Shown in pieces: positions 41,601 through 49,394 of a DNA stretch of 64,000 nt (position 1 is the stretch's first letter; each line of letters begins with the position of its first letter). This stretch comes from an uncultured Clostridia bacterium. Its GTDB lineage: Bacteria; Bacillota; Clostridia; Oscillospirales; Acutalibacteraceae. The notes below the pieces were generated by a model. It was not told where the DNA came from. It was given only the letters and a program-made list of their open reading frames with translations, and ran no database searches. A program made the translations under genes and the position numbers. Location: positions 1 through 64,000 of the forward strand of contig CAKZZS010000087.1 of the NCBI GenBank assembly GCA_937884975.1, given 5' to 3'.

Positions 41601-42105
41601 TATGTATATCCAGCTTCTCAATGAGGCTGTAGGTCAGAAAAAGGGCGAAAAGCCAAAACCCGAAAAGGAATGTCTTATCGACCTTCAAATTGAAGCGCAT
41701 ATTCCCGAAAGCTATATTTCTTCAATTCCTCAAAGACTTTCCGTTTACAGGCGTATTGCGGATATTAGAAACGAGGAGGACAGGCTTGACTGTATTGACG
41801 AATTAGAGGACCGTTTCGGAAAAATCCCAGACAGCGTTATGGGACTTATGGACGTGTCCCTGTTCAGGAATACCGCGTCAACTCTCGGCATTTACGAAAT
41901 CGGTCAGAAGGGCGAAACGGTCTACCTTTATATGAAAGAAATTGACACTTCCGTCGCGCTTAATCTTTCGGCTGTGCTCCGTTCAAGGGTGAACGTCGTA
42001 TTCACGGGCAAGCCCTGTATTTCGGTAAGAAAGAAGCCGGACCAGACGCCGCTTGAAGCGCTCAATGAGATTTTTTCAATAATCACCGAGGAGGGCAAAG
42101 GATGA
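38626..42105 (+). CDS. mfd: Transcription-repair coupling factor
   Basis: 1159 residues, full length. N-terminal UvrB-like domains (residues 1-330), the RNAP-interaction (CarD-like) domain near 480-550 (GDYVVHSVHGIGIFDGIQKL), the SF2 translocase with Walker A GDVGFGKTEVA (about 645), DEEQ box VIVDEEQRFGV, LTLSATPIPRTLNMAMSGI and the C-terminal TRG/autoinhibitory TRCF part. It releases stalled RNA polymerase and recruits nucleotide-excision repair. Overlaps the glycerate kinase start by 4 bp (ATGA). Confidence 0.97.
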   Translation: MSTAFLQVLKDSPEFLETGRCIEKDILPQGVLGLSHVNKAHYISSLCEYLTRKALVVVPDEATATKLCADINSFGGNALVYPQRDFLFSESQGQSREYEQRRISVLNKMLSGKYTAVICPVAAAVQRTIPPKYLKSNTLLIKKDGALNLEKAVSVLISCGYERCEMVEGIGQFAVRGGILDFFPTDSAYPVRAELWGDTVDSLCYFDVQSQRRIEKIKQIRLTPSTEALVYANAQFAELISALKDTVKGKGSVKARERLESDIERLEHGVRVSSVDKYIPLLYDEFSTVFDYLPKDGILFVSESAAVSEHLKNSVKLLLEDIKAGFEDGILCKGLDRFALTTEETYKVFSDRGATYLDNFARGSFDTPVKSLTTVNAIQSSPWNGQLSVLLEDIPTPLEKRSVYVVSTGTYKAAQSLCDDLNKKGISAFSFKKIPDEFPKGAVSVIVGAFSSGENLPSLRFTLISYGRGAAAVSTKRNKNRHFSNSIHSLDELHRGDYVVHSVHGIGIFDGIQKLQMGNIIKDYIKILYAKNDVLYVPVTQLDLVSKYINAKSENDKPVKLNRMGSHDWENTRKRVSKAVKDMADQLIKLYAERMEKPGHAFSPDIDMQSDFERRFPYDETEDQLRAVDEIKRDMEKAYPMDRLLCGDVGFGKTEVALRAAFKCVADGKQCAILVPTTILAFQHYQTIMNRFGGFPIETEMLSRFRTAAQQEKILKRLKHGSIDIIVGTHRLISNDVKFKDLGLVIVDEEQRFGVAQKEKLKEMFPTVDVLTLSATPIPRTLNMAMSGIRDMSTIEEAPQDRRPVQTYVLEHDMGVLCEAMEKELRRGGQVYYLHNRVETIEKTAAKIKEFLPQARIEVAHGKMTEEKLSSIWQRLTNGEIDILVCTTIIETGVDVPNVNTLIIEDADRLGLAQLHQIRGRVGRSARRAFAYFTFTRGKELSEIATRRLNAIREFTEFGSGFKIAMRDLEIRGAGNILGAQQHGYMAAVGYDMYIQLLNEAVGQKKGEKPKPEKECLIDLQIEAHIPESYISSIPQRLSVYRRIADIRNEEDRLDCIDELEDRFGKIPDSVMGLMDVSLFRNTASTLGIYEIGQKGETVYLYMKEIDTSVALNLSAVLRSRVNVVFTGKPCISVRKKPDQTPLEALNEIFSIITEEGKG

Positions 42106-43217
42106 AAATACTTGTCTGCCCCGATTCGTTTAAAGGCTCGCTTTCTTCATTTGAAGCGGCAAACGCAATAAAAGACGGACTTTTAAAAGTAAATCCCGAC
42201 CTTGAAATAATAACTCTTCCGCTTGCCGACGGCGGCGAGGGAACAGGCGACTGCCTAAAAGAAGCGGTCGGCGGAGAATACAAAGAGGTTCAGACCGAAA
42301 ATATCTTTTTTGAAAAAATGACAGGAGATTTTCTTTCTCTTTCGGACGGCTCCGCCTTTGTTGAAACTGCAACTGCCGGCGGAATACTAACTGTAGAAAA
42401 AGAAAGATTAAATCCGCTCAAAGCGTCAACCTACGGCACGGGGCTTCTTATTAAAAACGCAATAGATAACGGTGCAAAAAGCGTTGTTGTCGGTCTCGGA
42501 GGCTCTGCGACAAATGACGGCGGAATGGGCGCTCTAAATGCGCTTGGAGTGGATTTTCTTGACGAAAACGGAGCTGCAGTTAAACCAACGGGTGAAAATA
42601 TGATAAAGGTCAGAAGCGTTTCTTTAAGGGATGAATTTGAAAGGTATAAAAAAGTTAAGTTCACCCTTGCGTGCGACGTTGAAAACCCGTTTTACGGCGA
42701 AAACGGCGCGGCGTATGTTTTTGCTTCACAAAAGGGCGCAAGTGAAAAAGAAACAGAAATGCTCGACCGCGGACTTAAAAATCTTGAAGGCGTTTATGAG
42801 AATTATACCCATAAAAATATTCAGTCGGTAAAGGGAACCGGCGCGGCAGGCGGACTTTGCGGCGGGCCTTTTGCATTTTTTGACTGCGTTATTAAATCGG
42901 GCTTTGAGCTGTTAAGTGAAAAAAGCCGACTTGAAGAAAAAATAAACTCCGTTGACCTTGTTATAACGGGAGAGGGAAAAACCGATTTTCAAACTTTCTT
43001 CGGAAAGCTTCCGTTTAAGGTCAGCTTTTTTGCAAAAGCAAAAAATAAAAGATGTATTCTCATCAGCGGCGACATTTCGCCCGACGCAAATACAAGGGAA
43101 ATGGGCTTTGAAAAAGCGTATAAAATAATGGATGAAACGATTACTATTGAAAATGCAATGAAAAACGCATATAATCTTCTTGTGGAAAAAGCAAAAAGCA
43201 TTGAGGTAGAAGGATGA
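42102..43217 (+). CDS. glxK: Glycerate kinase (GlxK/GarK family)
   Basis: 371 residues of the glycerate kinase type 1 family: N-terminal ILVCPDSFKGSLSSFEAANAI, LADGGEGTGDCL, GLGGSATNDGGMGAL and VITGEGKTDFQT near the C-terminus. It phosphorylates D-glycerate. Its start overlaps mfd and its stop overlaps the HAD phosphatase (ATGA junctions), so the three are one translational run. A hydroxyacid dehydrogenase that might feed glycerate is at 58176, far away. Confidence 0.93.
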   Translation: MKILVCPDSFKGSLSSFEAANAIKDGLLKVNPDLEIITLPLADGGEGTGDCLKEAVGGEYKEVQTENIFFEKMTGDFLSLSDGSAFVETATAGGILTVEKERLNPLKASTYGTGLLIKNAIDNGAKSVVVGLGGSATNDGGMGALNALGVDFLDENGAAVKPTGENMIKVRSVSLRDEFERYKKVKFTLACDVENPFYGENGAAYVFASQKGASEKETEMLDRGLKNLEGVYENYTHKNIQSVKGTGAAGGLCGGPFAFFDCVIKSGFELLSEKSRLEEKINSVDLVITGEGKTDFQTFFGKLPFKVSFFAKAKNKRCILISGDISPDANTREMGFEKAYKIMDETITIENAMKNAYNLLVEKAKSIEVEG

Positions 43218-43819
43218 ACGTATACGATTTTGACAACACAATTTACGACGGCGAAAGCGGTCTTGGAATTTTTCTTTACTTTTTCAAGAAGGATCCCTTC
43301 GGCGTGTTCAGATACGCAGGTAAATTTATGGAGGGTTTCATAAGGTACAAGAGAAATAAAATCCAGATAGATGACGTCAAGAATGAATACGGCTATATGC
43401 TTAAGGAATACCTTGCAAAGGTCGAAAACCTTGAAGATGAGCTGGAAAAATTCTGGGACAAGCACGAAAAAAGAATAAAACCGTTTTATGAAAAGGTAAG
43501 GAAGGACGACGATATTATCGTTTCCGCGTGTCCCGAGCCGATGCTTAAAATAATGCTTAAAAGAATGGGTATTGACGAAAGCCGTATGATAGGCACCGAG
43601 GTCGACCTTAAAACGGGTGAAATCGGCAGGGTCAACTACCGTGAGAATAAGGCGAAAGCGTTTAAGGAGCTTTTTCCCGACGCCGAAATTGACGATTTTT
43701 ACACCGATGCAATAAGTGACGCGCCGCTGATGGCTTTGGCAAAAAGGGTATTTATGGTTAAGGGCGACAAAATCACCGAATTTGACTATAAGGCGTATAA
43801 GGAAAGTCAGAATAAATAA
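43214..43819 (+). CDS. HAD-superfamily (IB-like) phosphatase
   Basis: 201 residues: HAD motif I YDFDNTIYDGESG (first Asp at residue 5), motif II SACPEPM, and motif III/IV DFYTDAISDAPLMALAKRVFMV. Cap domain small, between residues 15 and 90. Similar proteins include phosphoserine-phosphatase-like enzymes of unknown substrate. Starts within the glycerate kinase stop codon (ATGA). Last gene of the run. Confidence 0.88.
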   Translation: MNVYDFDNTIYDGESGLGIFLYFFKKDPFGVFRYAGKFMEGFIRYKRNKIQIDDVKNEYGYMLKEYLAKVENLEDELEKFWDKHEKRIKPFYEKVRKDDDIIVSACPEPMLKIMLKRMGIDESRMIGTEVDLKTGEIGRVNYRENKAKAFKELFPDAEIDDFYTDAISDAPLMALAKRVFMVKGDKITEFDYKAYKESQNK

Positions 43820-43841
43820 TCGAAAAAAAGAATAGTAATTG

Positions 43842-43869
43842 TCATTCTGAACGCAAGCGAAGAATCCCA
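43842..43869. repeat. REP-like intergenic motif
   Basis: TGTCATTCTGAACGCAAGCG followed by AAGAATCC, between convergent genes. This closely resembles the dispersed motif GTCATTCTGAGCGAAGCGAA..., seen between genes in many bacterial genomes; here one copy is visible. Confidence 0.5.
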
Positions 43870-43878
43870 ACCGAAAGA

Positions 43879-43906
43879 AAAAGCGAGTGGAAATCCACTC
43901 GCTTTT
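43879..43906. terminator. Bidirectional terminator
   Basis: AAAAGCGAGTGGA-AA-TCCACTCGCTTTT perfect 13-bp stem. Confidence 0.92.
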
Positions 43907-43918
43907 AATATTTGGTTT

Positions 43919-44536
43919 TTATCTTACAAAATGAGTCCAGACTCTTTCTTCCTTTTCAGGGAGTCCGTACTTTTCTTTTCCGAGCTCAATGCTCTTCATT
44001 AGGAAAGTCATATTTCTTGCAAGCGTGCGAAGACATTGCATTCCCTCTTTATCCTCGACTGCCTGACCCTTTTCTCTTCCGTGAACCTCGTTCCAGTAGG
44101 TCGAAGAAGCAACGGGCATAGAATTTATTGTGAAATACTTGTTCAGTTCGTCAAAGGTTGCCGTTGTTCCTGCTCTTCTTGCGACTGCAACAGCCGCGCC
44201 GACCTTCATTGTCTTATCAAAATGAGCCGAGTAAAATAATCTGTCTAAAAATGAAATAAGCGTGCCGTTTGCGGAAGCGTAGTAAACGGGTGAGGCGATG
44301 ATAAGCCCGTCCGCCTCCTTGAATTTCGGCGCAGTTTCGTTTACCAGGTCGTCAAAAACGCATTTGCCCCTTTCGGCGCAGGTGCCGCAGGCAATACAAC
44401 CTCTTATATCCTTATTGCCGACTGTCACGATTTCGGTTTCAACGCCGTTTTCACTAAAAACCTTTTCCATTTCCTTAAGGGCAAGCGCCGTGTTGCCGTT
44501 CGGTCTGGGACTGCCGTTAATCATAAGTACTTTCAT
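43919..44536 (-). CDS. Flavodoxin-family NADPH-dependent FMN reductase-like protein
   Basis: 205 residues with FMN loop NGSPRPNGNTALAL (7-20), a CxxC-x5-C motif (GCIACGTCAERGKC) as in iron-sulfur flavoproteins, and the second loop ASPVYYASANGTLISFLDR. Probably a redox-stress flavoprotein. It is the second such gene in the window (the other at 16406) but the two are only distantly similar. SD GGAGGAAAAG. Confidence 0.87.
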   Translation of the reverse strand: MKVLMINGSPRPNGNTALALKEMEKVFSENGVETEIVTVGNKDIRGCIACGTCAERGKCVFDDLVNETAPKFKEADGLIIASPVYYASANGTLISFLDRLFYSAHFDKTMKVGAAVAVARRAGTTATFDELNKYFTINSMPVASSTYWNEVHGREKGQAVEDKEGMQCLRTLARNMTFLMKSIELGKEKYGLPEKEERVWTHFVR

Positions 44537-44641
44537 ATAGCTTTTCCTCCGATTCTGTCTTTTTATTTATTCTATCAAAAGTCCGAAAATAATTCAATCT
44601 AAAAATAATATGATAATTGTATCTTATTTATACTTTTTTTA

Positions 44642-44670
44642 TTGCAAGTTACAATAGGTAGTGATATAAT
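44642..44670 (+). promoter_or_regulatory. Promoter of the MurT-like operon
   Basis: TTGCAA (44642-44647), 17-bp spacer, TATAAT (44665-44670), about 60 bp before the MurT-like start. Confidence 0.75.
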
Positions 44671-44729
44671 AAAGTGATATTACAATTTATAGTGTATTTT
44701 AAAATATCTTTTTGAGAGGAAATTTGAAA

Positions 44730-46109
44730 TTGAAAAAGACACCGAGATTTTTTATTGCGCTTTTTCTTGCAAAAATCGCTCTGTTTATCCAAAAGCTTTT
44801 AAGAATGAACGCAAGCTATTTCCCCGGAAAGCTTGCAATTACGCTCTGCCCGGACTTTCTCGGCAGAATTGACAAGCCCGAAACCATTATAGGCGTTACG
44901 GGCACGAACGGAAAAACCACCTGCTGTAACCTCATTATTGACGCTCTTACAAAGCTCGGCTATGACGTGCTTAATAACAGGTTCGGCTCGAACGTCAATT
45001 CGGGCGTTGCAAGCTCTTTAATCAGCGGAAGCACCCTTTTCGGAAAAGCAAAAAAGAAAATTGCCGTTTTTGAAATCGACGAAAGAAGCTCGGTACGCAT
45101 TTATCCTTACGTTAAACCGACTTATCTTCTTTGCACAAATCTTTTCAGAGACTCTATACGCAGAAACGCTCACTCCGAATATATACTTGACATAATTTCA
45201 AAATATGTTCCCGAAAGCACAAAGCTTATTTTAAATGCGGATGACCTTGTTTCTTCAAGAATAGCGCCGAAAAACGAAAGGGTTTATTTCGGCATTGAAA
45301 AAATGGAAAGCGATTTGCCGAAATCGATAAACATTGTAAACGATATGAGGCTTTGTCCCGTCTGCAACAGTGTTCTTGAATACGAATTTGTTCGCTATCA
45401 CCATATCGGCAGGGCGCACTGTCCCAATTGCTCCTTTGCTTCTCCCTCTCTCGATTACAAGGCGACGGTTGATTTTGAAAAGCTGACGCTTACAATGGAT
45501 TTAAACGGTAAAACAAACACCTTTGAGCTTATCAATGACAGTATTTTTAACGCGTATAACCTGACGGCGGTTGTCGCTCTTCTTGAGCAATTCGGAATTG
45601 AACCCGAAAAGCTTTCCGAAACGCTTAAAAGCCAGAAGATAGTTGAAACCCGTTTTTCAAGAGAAAAAATCGGCGATATTGAGGTTATCTCAAATATGGC
45701 AAAGGGTCAGAATCCCATTGCCTGCTCCTGCGTTTTCGACTATGTAAGAAAGGCAGAGGGTACGAAGGAGGTTATTTTGCTTCTTGACGACGTTCACGAT
45801 AACGCCGCTTCAAGTGAGAATATCTGCTGGATTTATGACGCGGACTTTGAATTTTTGGGCGATGAAAGCGTAAAAAGAATTATTGTCGGCGGCGTAAGAG
45901 CCATTGACTACAAGGTGCGTCTTGAAATTGCAGGCGTCGGGGAAGAAAGAATTGTCTGCGTCGACAGGGAATCGGACACGCCCGACGCGCTTAAATGGGA
46001 CGCGGATAAAATTTATGTGCTGCATGAGCTTTACAGAAATGATGAAGCGCTTGCGGTCCGTGACGAAATAAAAAGACGGCTTCGTGAAAAACTCGGAGGT
46101 GAAAACTGA
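44730..46109 (+). CDS. murT: Divergent MurT-like Mur ligase (catalytic-triad Asp replaced)
   Basis: 459 residues of the MurT family (Mur ligase with a Cys4 zinc knuckle and a C-terminal DUF1727). P-loop GVTGTNGKTT (55-64), CPVC...CPNC zinc site (C209, C212, C231, C234), NLFRD, NADD and WIYDADFE (366-373) match. In S. aureus MurT the segment is ...DGRD-x-SWIYDADFE and that Asp (Asp349) joins the GatD Cys/His in a triad; here the equivalent residue is Asn364 (SSENICWIYDADFE). Also atypical: DERSSVRIY and FRDSIRRNAHS in place of the usual FRDQxDRxGE. Start: TTG 44730, with GAGAGGA 9 bp upstream. First gene of an operon. Confidence 0.85.
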   Translation: MKKTPRFFIALFLAKIALFIQKLLRMNASYFPGKLAITLCPDFLGRIDKPETIIGVTGTNGKTTCCNLIIDALTKLGYDVLNNRFGSNVNSGVASSLISGSTLFGKAKKKIAVFEIDERSSVRIYPYVKPTYLLCTNLFRDSIRRNAHSEYILDIISKYVPESTKLILNADDLVSSRIAPKNERVYFGIEKMESDLPKSINIVNDMRLCPVCNSVLEYEFVRYHHIGRAHCPNCSFASPSLDYKATVDFEKLTLTMDLNGKTNTFELINDSIFNAYNLTAVVALLEQFGIEPEKLSETLKSQKIVETRFSREKIGDIEVISNMAKGQNPIACSCVFDYVRKAEGTKEVILLLDDVHDNAASSENICWIYDADFEFLGDESVKRIIVGGVRAIDYKVRLEIAGVGEERIVCVDRESDTPDALKWDADKIYVLHELYRNDEALAVRDEIKRRLREKLGGEN

Positions 46110-46822
46110 TGACTGTTGAATTTCTTTATCCTTCACTCGCTAATCTTTACGGCGAAGCAGTTGAAATGAGATATATTGAAAAATGCCTTCCCGACGCAAA
46201 GGTGGTTAAGACCGAGGTCAATGACGAGCCTTACTTTGTTAATAACGACGTCGATTTTATCTATATGGGACCACTTACTGAAAGAGGACAGGAAATCGCG
46301 ATAGAAAAGCTTTTGCCCTATAAAGAAAGAATTGTTGAGCTTATAAACGAAAACAAGGTTTTTCTTATAATAGGCAACGCGCTTGAGGTTTTCGGTTCTT
46401 ATATTGAAAACGAGGACAAAACTAAATTAAACGGACTCGCTATTTTTGACACCCACGCCGAAAGAAGGATGATGAACAGGTATAATTCGCTTTATTTCGG
46501 CTCGTTTGAAGAAATGAAAATAGTCGGCTTCAAGGCGCAGTTTTCCCATTCCTACGGTGAAAACGAAAGCGAAGGGCTTTTTAAAAATATCAGGGGAGAC
46601 GGGCTTCATCCGGGAAGCGCCTTTGAGGGTATAAGACGAAATAATTTCTTTGCGACTTATCTTTTGGGTCCGTTGCTTATCCTCAACCCCGATTTTACGA
46701 AATATCTTTTGTCGCTTCTGGGCATTGAAAACGCTTCTCTCCCGTGCGAAAAGGATATAAGACTTGCATACGAAAAAAGATTAAAGGAATTTGAAAATCC
46801 GAAAAAGGAATATTTAGGATAA
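46109..46822 (+). CDS. gatD: GatD-like amidotransferase lacking catalytic Cys and His
   Basis: 237 residues, aligned end to end with GatD (CobB/CobQ-like class I GATase partner of MurT). Where GatD has the nucleophile elbow ICGGYQ-LG, this protein has IIGNALEVFG (Ile88 at the Cys position); where GatD has TYLHGPLL, this has TYLLGPLL (Leu186 at the His position). The only nearby cysteines are residue 26 and one near 225, neither in a usable position. It therefore cannot hydrolyse glutamine by the known mechanism. The frame is intact and overlaps the MurT-like stop by one base, so the pair is still co-translated. A scaffold or substrate-binding role is inferred. Confidence 0.8.
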   Translation: MTVEFLYPSLANLYGEAVEMRYIEKCLPDAKVVKTEVNDEPYFVNNDVDFIYMGPLTERGQEIAIEKLLPYKERIVELINENKVFLIIGNALEVFGSYIENEDKTKLNGLAIFDTHAERRMMNRYNSLYFGSFEEMKIVGFKAQFSHSYGENESEGLFKNIRGDGLHPGSAFEGIRRNNFFATYLLGPLLILNPDFTKYLLSLLGIENASLPCEKDIRLAYEKRLKEFENPKKEYLG

Positions 46823-46837
46823 AGGACGGTGCAAACG

Positions 46838-48082
46838 ATGGAAAAAAGAAAGATTTTTGAAGAGTACGAATCAAACGTGCGCTCTTACTGCAGAAATTTC
46901 CCTGCCGTTTTCTCAAAGGCAAAGGGCTCGACCATTGTCGACGAAAACGGGGATGAGTATCTCGATTTCTTCAACGGCGCCGGCGCTCTTAACTACGGTC
47001 ATAACAACGGTTATATCAAAGAAAAGCTTGTCGATTACCTTTTAAATGACGGGCTTATGCACGGACTTGATATGATGACCGTGCCGAAAGCCGAGCTTAT
47101 TGACACAATTGAGAACAAGCTTTTAAAGCCCAGAGGACTTGACTATAAAATAATGTTCCCGGGCCCTACGGGTACGAATGCGGTTGAAGCAGCGTTGAAG
47201 CTTGCAAGAAAATATACAAAAAGACGCACCGTCTGGGCGCTTATGGGCGCATTCCACGGTATGACGCTTGGTTCTCTTGCCCTCACAAGCGACGAGGGCT
47301 CGAGAGGCGGCGCAGGTGTTCCGCTTAACGATGTTGTTCATATCCCTGCTCCGTATATGTTCCCTGATTTTGATACGGTAAAGTACATGGAAACGCTTCT
47401 TACAGACGACCATTCCGCAACCGAAAAGCCTGCTGCGTTCATTCTTGAAACTGTTCAGGCGGAGGGCGGAGTTTACGTTCTTGACAGCGAATATTTAAAG
47501 GCTGTAAGAGAGCTTTGCACAAAGCACGGCATTATTCTTATTGTTGACGATATTCAGGTCGGTAACGCGAGAACGGGCACCTTCTTCTCGTTTGAAAGGG
47601 CAAACATTGTTCCCGATATGGTTGTTTTGTCAAAGTCTATCGGCGGCTACGGCTTCCCGTTTGCGCTGACTCTTTTCAAACCCGAATACGATGTGTTTAC
47701 TCCGGGCGAACACAACGGAACCTTCAGGGGCAACCAGATGGCTATGGTCGCTTCAAAGGCAGGCATTGAGTTTAACCTTGAAAACAATGTTGAAAAAATG
47801 GCTCGTGACTCGGGCGAAATTATAGAAAAATACCTCAATGAAAAATTAGGTCACCTCGGCTTTGAAATCAGGGGTATCGGCTGTATCTGGGGTATTGATA
47901 TGAAAGAGAGCGCAAAGTCTCAGGCGGTTGTAAATTACTGCTTTGAGCACAGGCTTATTCTTGAAAGAGCAGGCAGGGACAACGGAGTTGTAAAGCTTAT
48001 GCCTGCGCTCACCGTTACAAGAGAGGAGCTTTTAAAGGGACTTGAAATTGTCTGCAACGGTATTCTCGAAACGGTAAAATAA
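46838..48082 (+). CDS. EctB-like diaminobutyrate--2-oxoglutarate aminotransferase
   Basis: 414 residues of class III PLP aminotransferases, closest in pattern to EctB: EYESNVRSYCRNFPAVFSKA, FFNGAGALNYGHNN, GPTGTNAVEAALKLAR, AFHGMTLGSLALTS, VDDIQVGNARTG and the PLP lysine in LSKSIGGYGFPF (K266). By family it makes L-2,4-diaminobutyrate from aspartate semialdehyde and glutamate. No ectA or ectC is nearby, so ectoine is unlikely to be the product. It is 15 bp after the GatD-like gene. ATG 46838 gives the standard EctB N-terminus; GTG 46829 is too close to AAAGGA. Confidence 0.85.
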   Translation: MEKRKIFEEYESNVRSYCRNFPAVFSKAKGSTIVDENGDEYLDFFNGAGALNYGHNNGYIKEKLVDYLLNDGLMHGLDMMTVPKAELIDTIENKLLKPRGLDYKIMFPGPTGTNAVEAALKLARKYTKRRTVWALMGAFHGMTLGSLALTSDEGSRGGAGVPLNDVVHIPAPYMFPDFDTVKYMETLLTDDHSATEKPAAFILETVQAEGGVYVLDSEYLKAVRELCTKHGIILIVDDIQVGNARTGTFFSFERANIVPDMVVLSKSIGGYGFPFALTLFKPEYDVFTPGEHNGTFRGNQMAMVASKAGIEFNLENNVEKMARDSGEIIEKYLNEKLGHLGFEIRGIGCIWGIDMKESAKSQAVVNYCFEHRLILERAGRDNGVVKLMPALTVTREELLKGLEIVCNGILETVK

Positions 48083-48084
48083 AT

Positions 48085-48540
48085 ATGAAAAAGGAAAAAA
48101 AGATAAAAAAGCGCGCGTTTGAAAAGAGAATGATATATTTTGTTTTCTTTTCGGTTTTAATCGTCTTTCTGCTTGTTATGACGGGCTTTGTTTACAGAAT
48201 TGTCAATGTCGAAAAACAAAATCCCGTCCGCGTCAGCAAGGATTTTGAATACCTGACGTATGACGGAAGCTATTTTTACCGTATTGACAAAACGCCCGAA
48301 CATCTTACGGTTGTTGAAATGCGCTGGCTCGACGGCGCATTTCGCGAGGGCGAAAGCAGATTCAACCAGGTGTTTCGAGAAAGGCTGATTTACGCGCGAT
48401 ATGTTGACGCCGACGGGCACAGATATATATGGGTAAAAGACGGTAACTTTTACCGGGAAAATTATCAGTGGGCGTTCTGGGAATACGACTACGCGCAATT
48501 TGACCAATTTGAGAATTCGTATTTTTATAAGGAAAGATGA
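48085..48540 (+). CDS. Single-pass membrane protein, unknown
   Basis: 151 residues: basic N-terminus (MKKEKKIKKRAFEKRM), one membrane helix (IYFVFFSVLIVFLLVMTGFV) and an extracytoplasmic part of about 110 residues rich in Tyr, Arg and Asp (RYIWVKDGNFYRENYQWAFW). No domain recognised. It starts 2 bp after the aminotransferase stop and its stop is overlapped by the next gene, so it belongs to the MurT-like operon. Confidence 0.75.
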   Translation: MKKEKKIKKRAFEKRMIYFVFFSVLIVFLLVMTGFVYRIVNVEKQNPVRVSKDFEYLTYDGSYFYRIDKTPEHLTVVEMRWLDGAFREGESRFNQVFRERLIYARYVDADGHRYIWVKDGNFYRENYQWAFWEYDYAQFDQFENSYFYKER

Positions 48541-49340
48541 AAGAAGACTTTTCAATGAAAAAATCAATTAAACTGATAATTGCAATTATCTGCGAAAGTA
48601 TCTTTCTTGCGGCAGGTGCGGTTATATTTAAGTTTTTAAGCGAGCCGTATACGCTTATTGAAACGCTTAACCGCATTTATTACGGCTTTCTTACAATGAT
48701 AACTCTTGATATTTTCAGCATAGTGTTCTTTGTTCTGACCGTAATAAGAATTCGAAAATCCGATTCACAGACCGAAGCTGATAAAAGACTCATAAAAAGA
48801 ATTAAAGGGACTCAGAAATTCTTTGTCGCTTTTTGTATAATTTTCGTTTTTTCGGTTATTTCAACCGTTGGGGTTCTAAATATAACCGGCTTTACCACCC
48901 TGAGCGTTGACAGAGTTAAAGATGGGATTATTCCCGATAAGCTGTTCGGCGAAAATGCGGTAAAGGAAACAGAATATGACAGTGTATTTTTATTCGGCAA
49001 TATGGGAGCCGTTTGTTTTGAAACAAACTACACATTTTCGGATTCGGATGAAAAGATGCTCAGAGTATTCGGTGTCTATGCCGATAAATGCAATCCCCGT
49101 ATTTTAAAATCCTTTTATATCCAATCGAGCAAGAATAAAATATTAGGACTTGATTTAATTAAAACCAAAGGGAAAACAGATAACGCTGAATATATTATAA
49201 AATACAATAATGACAAGGGATATTATTATGTTTATATTCTTTCGGGTAATAAATATTTTGAATTGAGTATTCATGATTTCAGCGGATTGCTGAAAGATGA
49301 AAATGAAGTTCTTGAATATTGTTTGGATTTTATAAAATAG
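48537..49340 (+). CDS. Two-to-three-helix membrane protein, unknown
   Basis: 267 residues: hydrophobic segments at about 10-30, 45-65 and 95-118, then an extracytoplasmic domain (about 130-267; DSVFLFGNMGAVCFET, YIIKYNNDKGYYYVYI). An internal ATG at 48555 (MKKSIKLIIA) is an alternative start. Overlaps the previous gene by 4 bp (ATGA). Base composition is a little more AT-rich than the genes before it. Last gene of the MurT-like operon; not a recognised family. Confidence 0.68.
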   Translation: MKEDFSMKKSIKLIIAIICESIFLAAGAVIFKFLSEPYTLIETLNRIYYGFLTMITLDIFSIVFFVLTVIRIRKSDSQTEADKRLIKRIKGTQKFFVAFCIIFVFSVISTVGVLNITGFTTLSVDRVKDGIIPDKLFGENAVKETEYDSVFLFGNMGAVCFETNYTFSDSDEKMLRVFGVYADKCNPRILKSFYIQSSKNKILGLDLIKTKGKTDNAEYIIKYNNDKGYYYVYILSGNKYFELSIHDFSGLLKDENEVLEYCLDFIK

Positions 49341-49351
49341 CACAAAAAGAT

Positions 49352-49388
49352 AAAAAGGTTAAAGCTCAATGCTTTAACCTTTTTATTT
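49352..49388. terminator. Bidirectional terminator
   Basis: AAAAAGGTTAAAGC-TCAAT-GCTTTAACCTTTTT, then ATTTTTAT. Confidence 0.9.
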
Positions 49389-49394
49389 TTATTC

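Noticed and set aside
42989..43870. 293-codon minus-strand open frame across glycerate kinase and the HAD phosphatase
   Set aside because: Antisense shadow of two well-supported genes; no domain or SD.
46838..48082. Ectoine biosynthesis operon
   Set aside because: Only the EctB-like step is present; no ectA or ectC nearby, and the neighbours are MurT/GatD-like.
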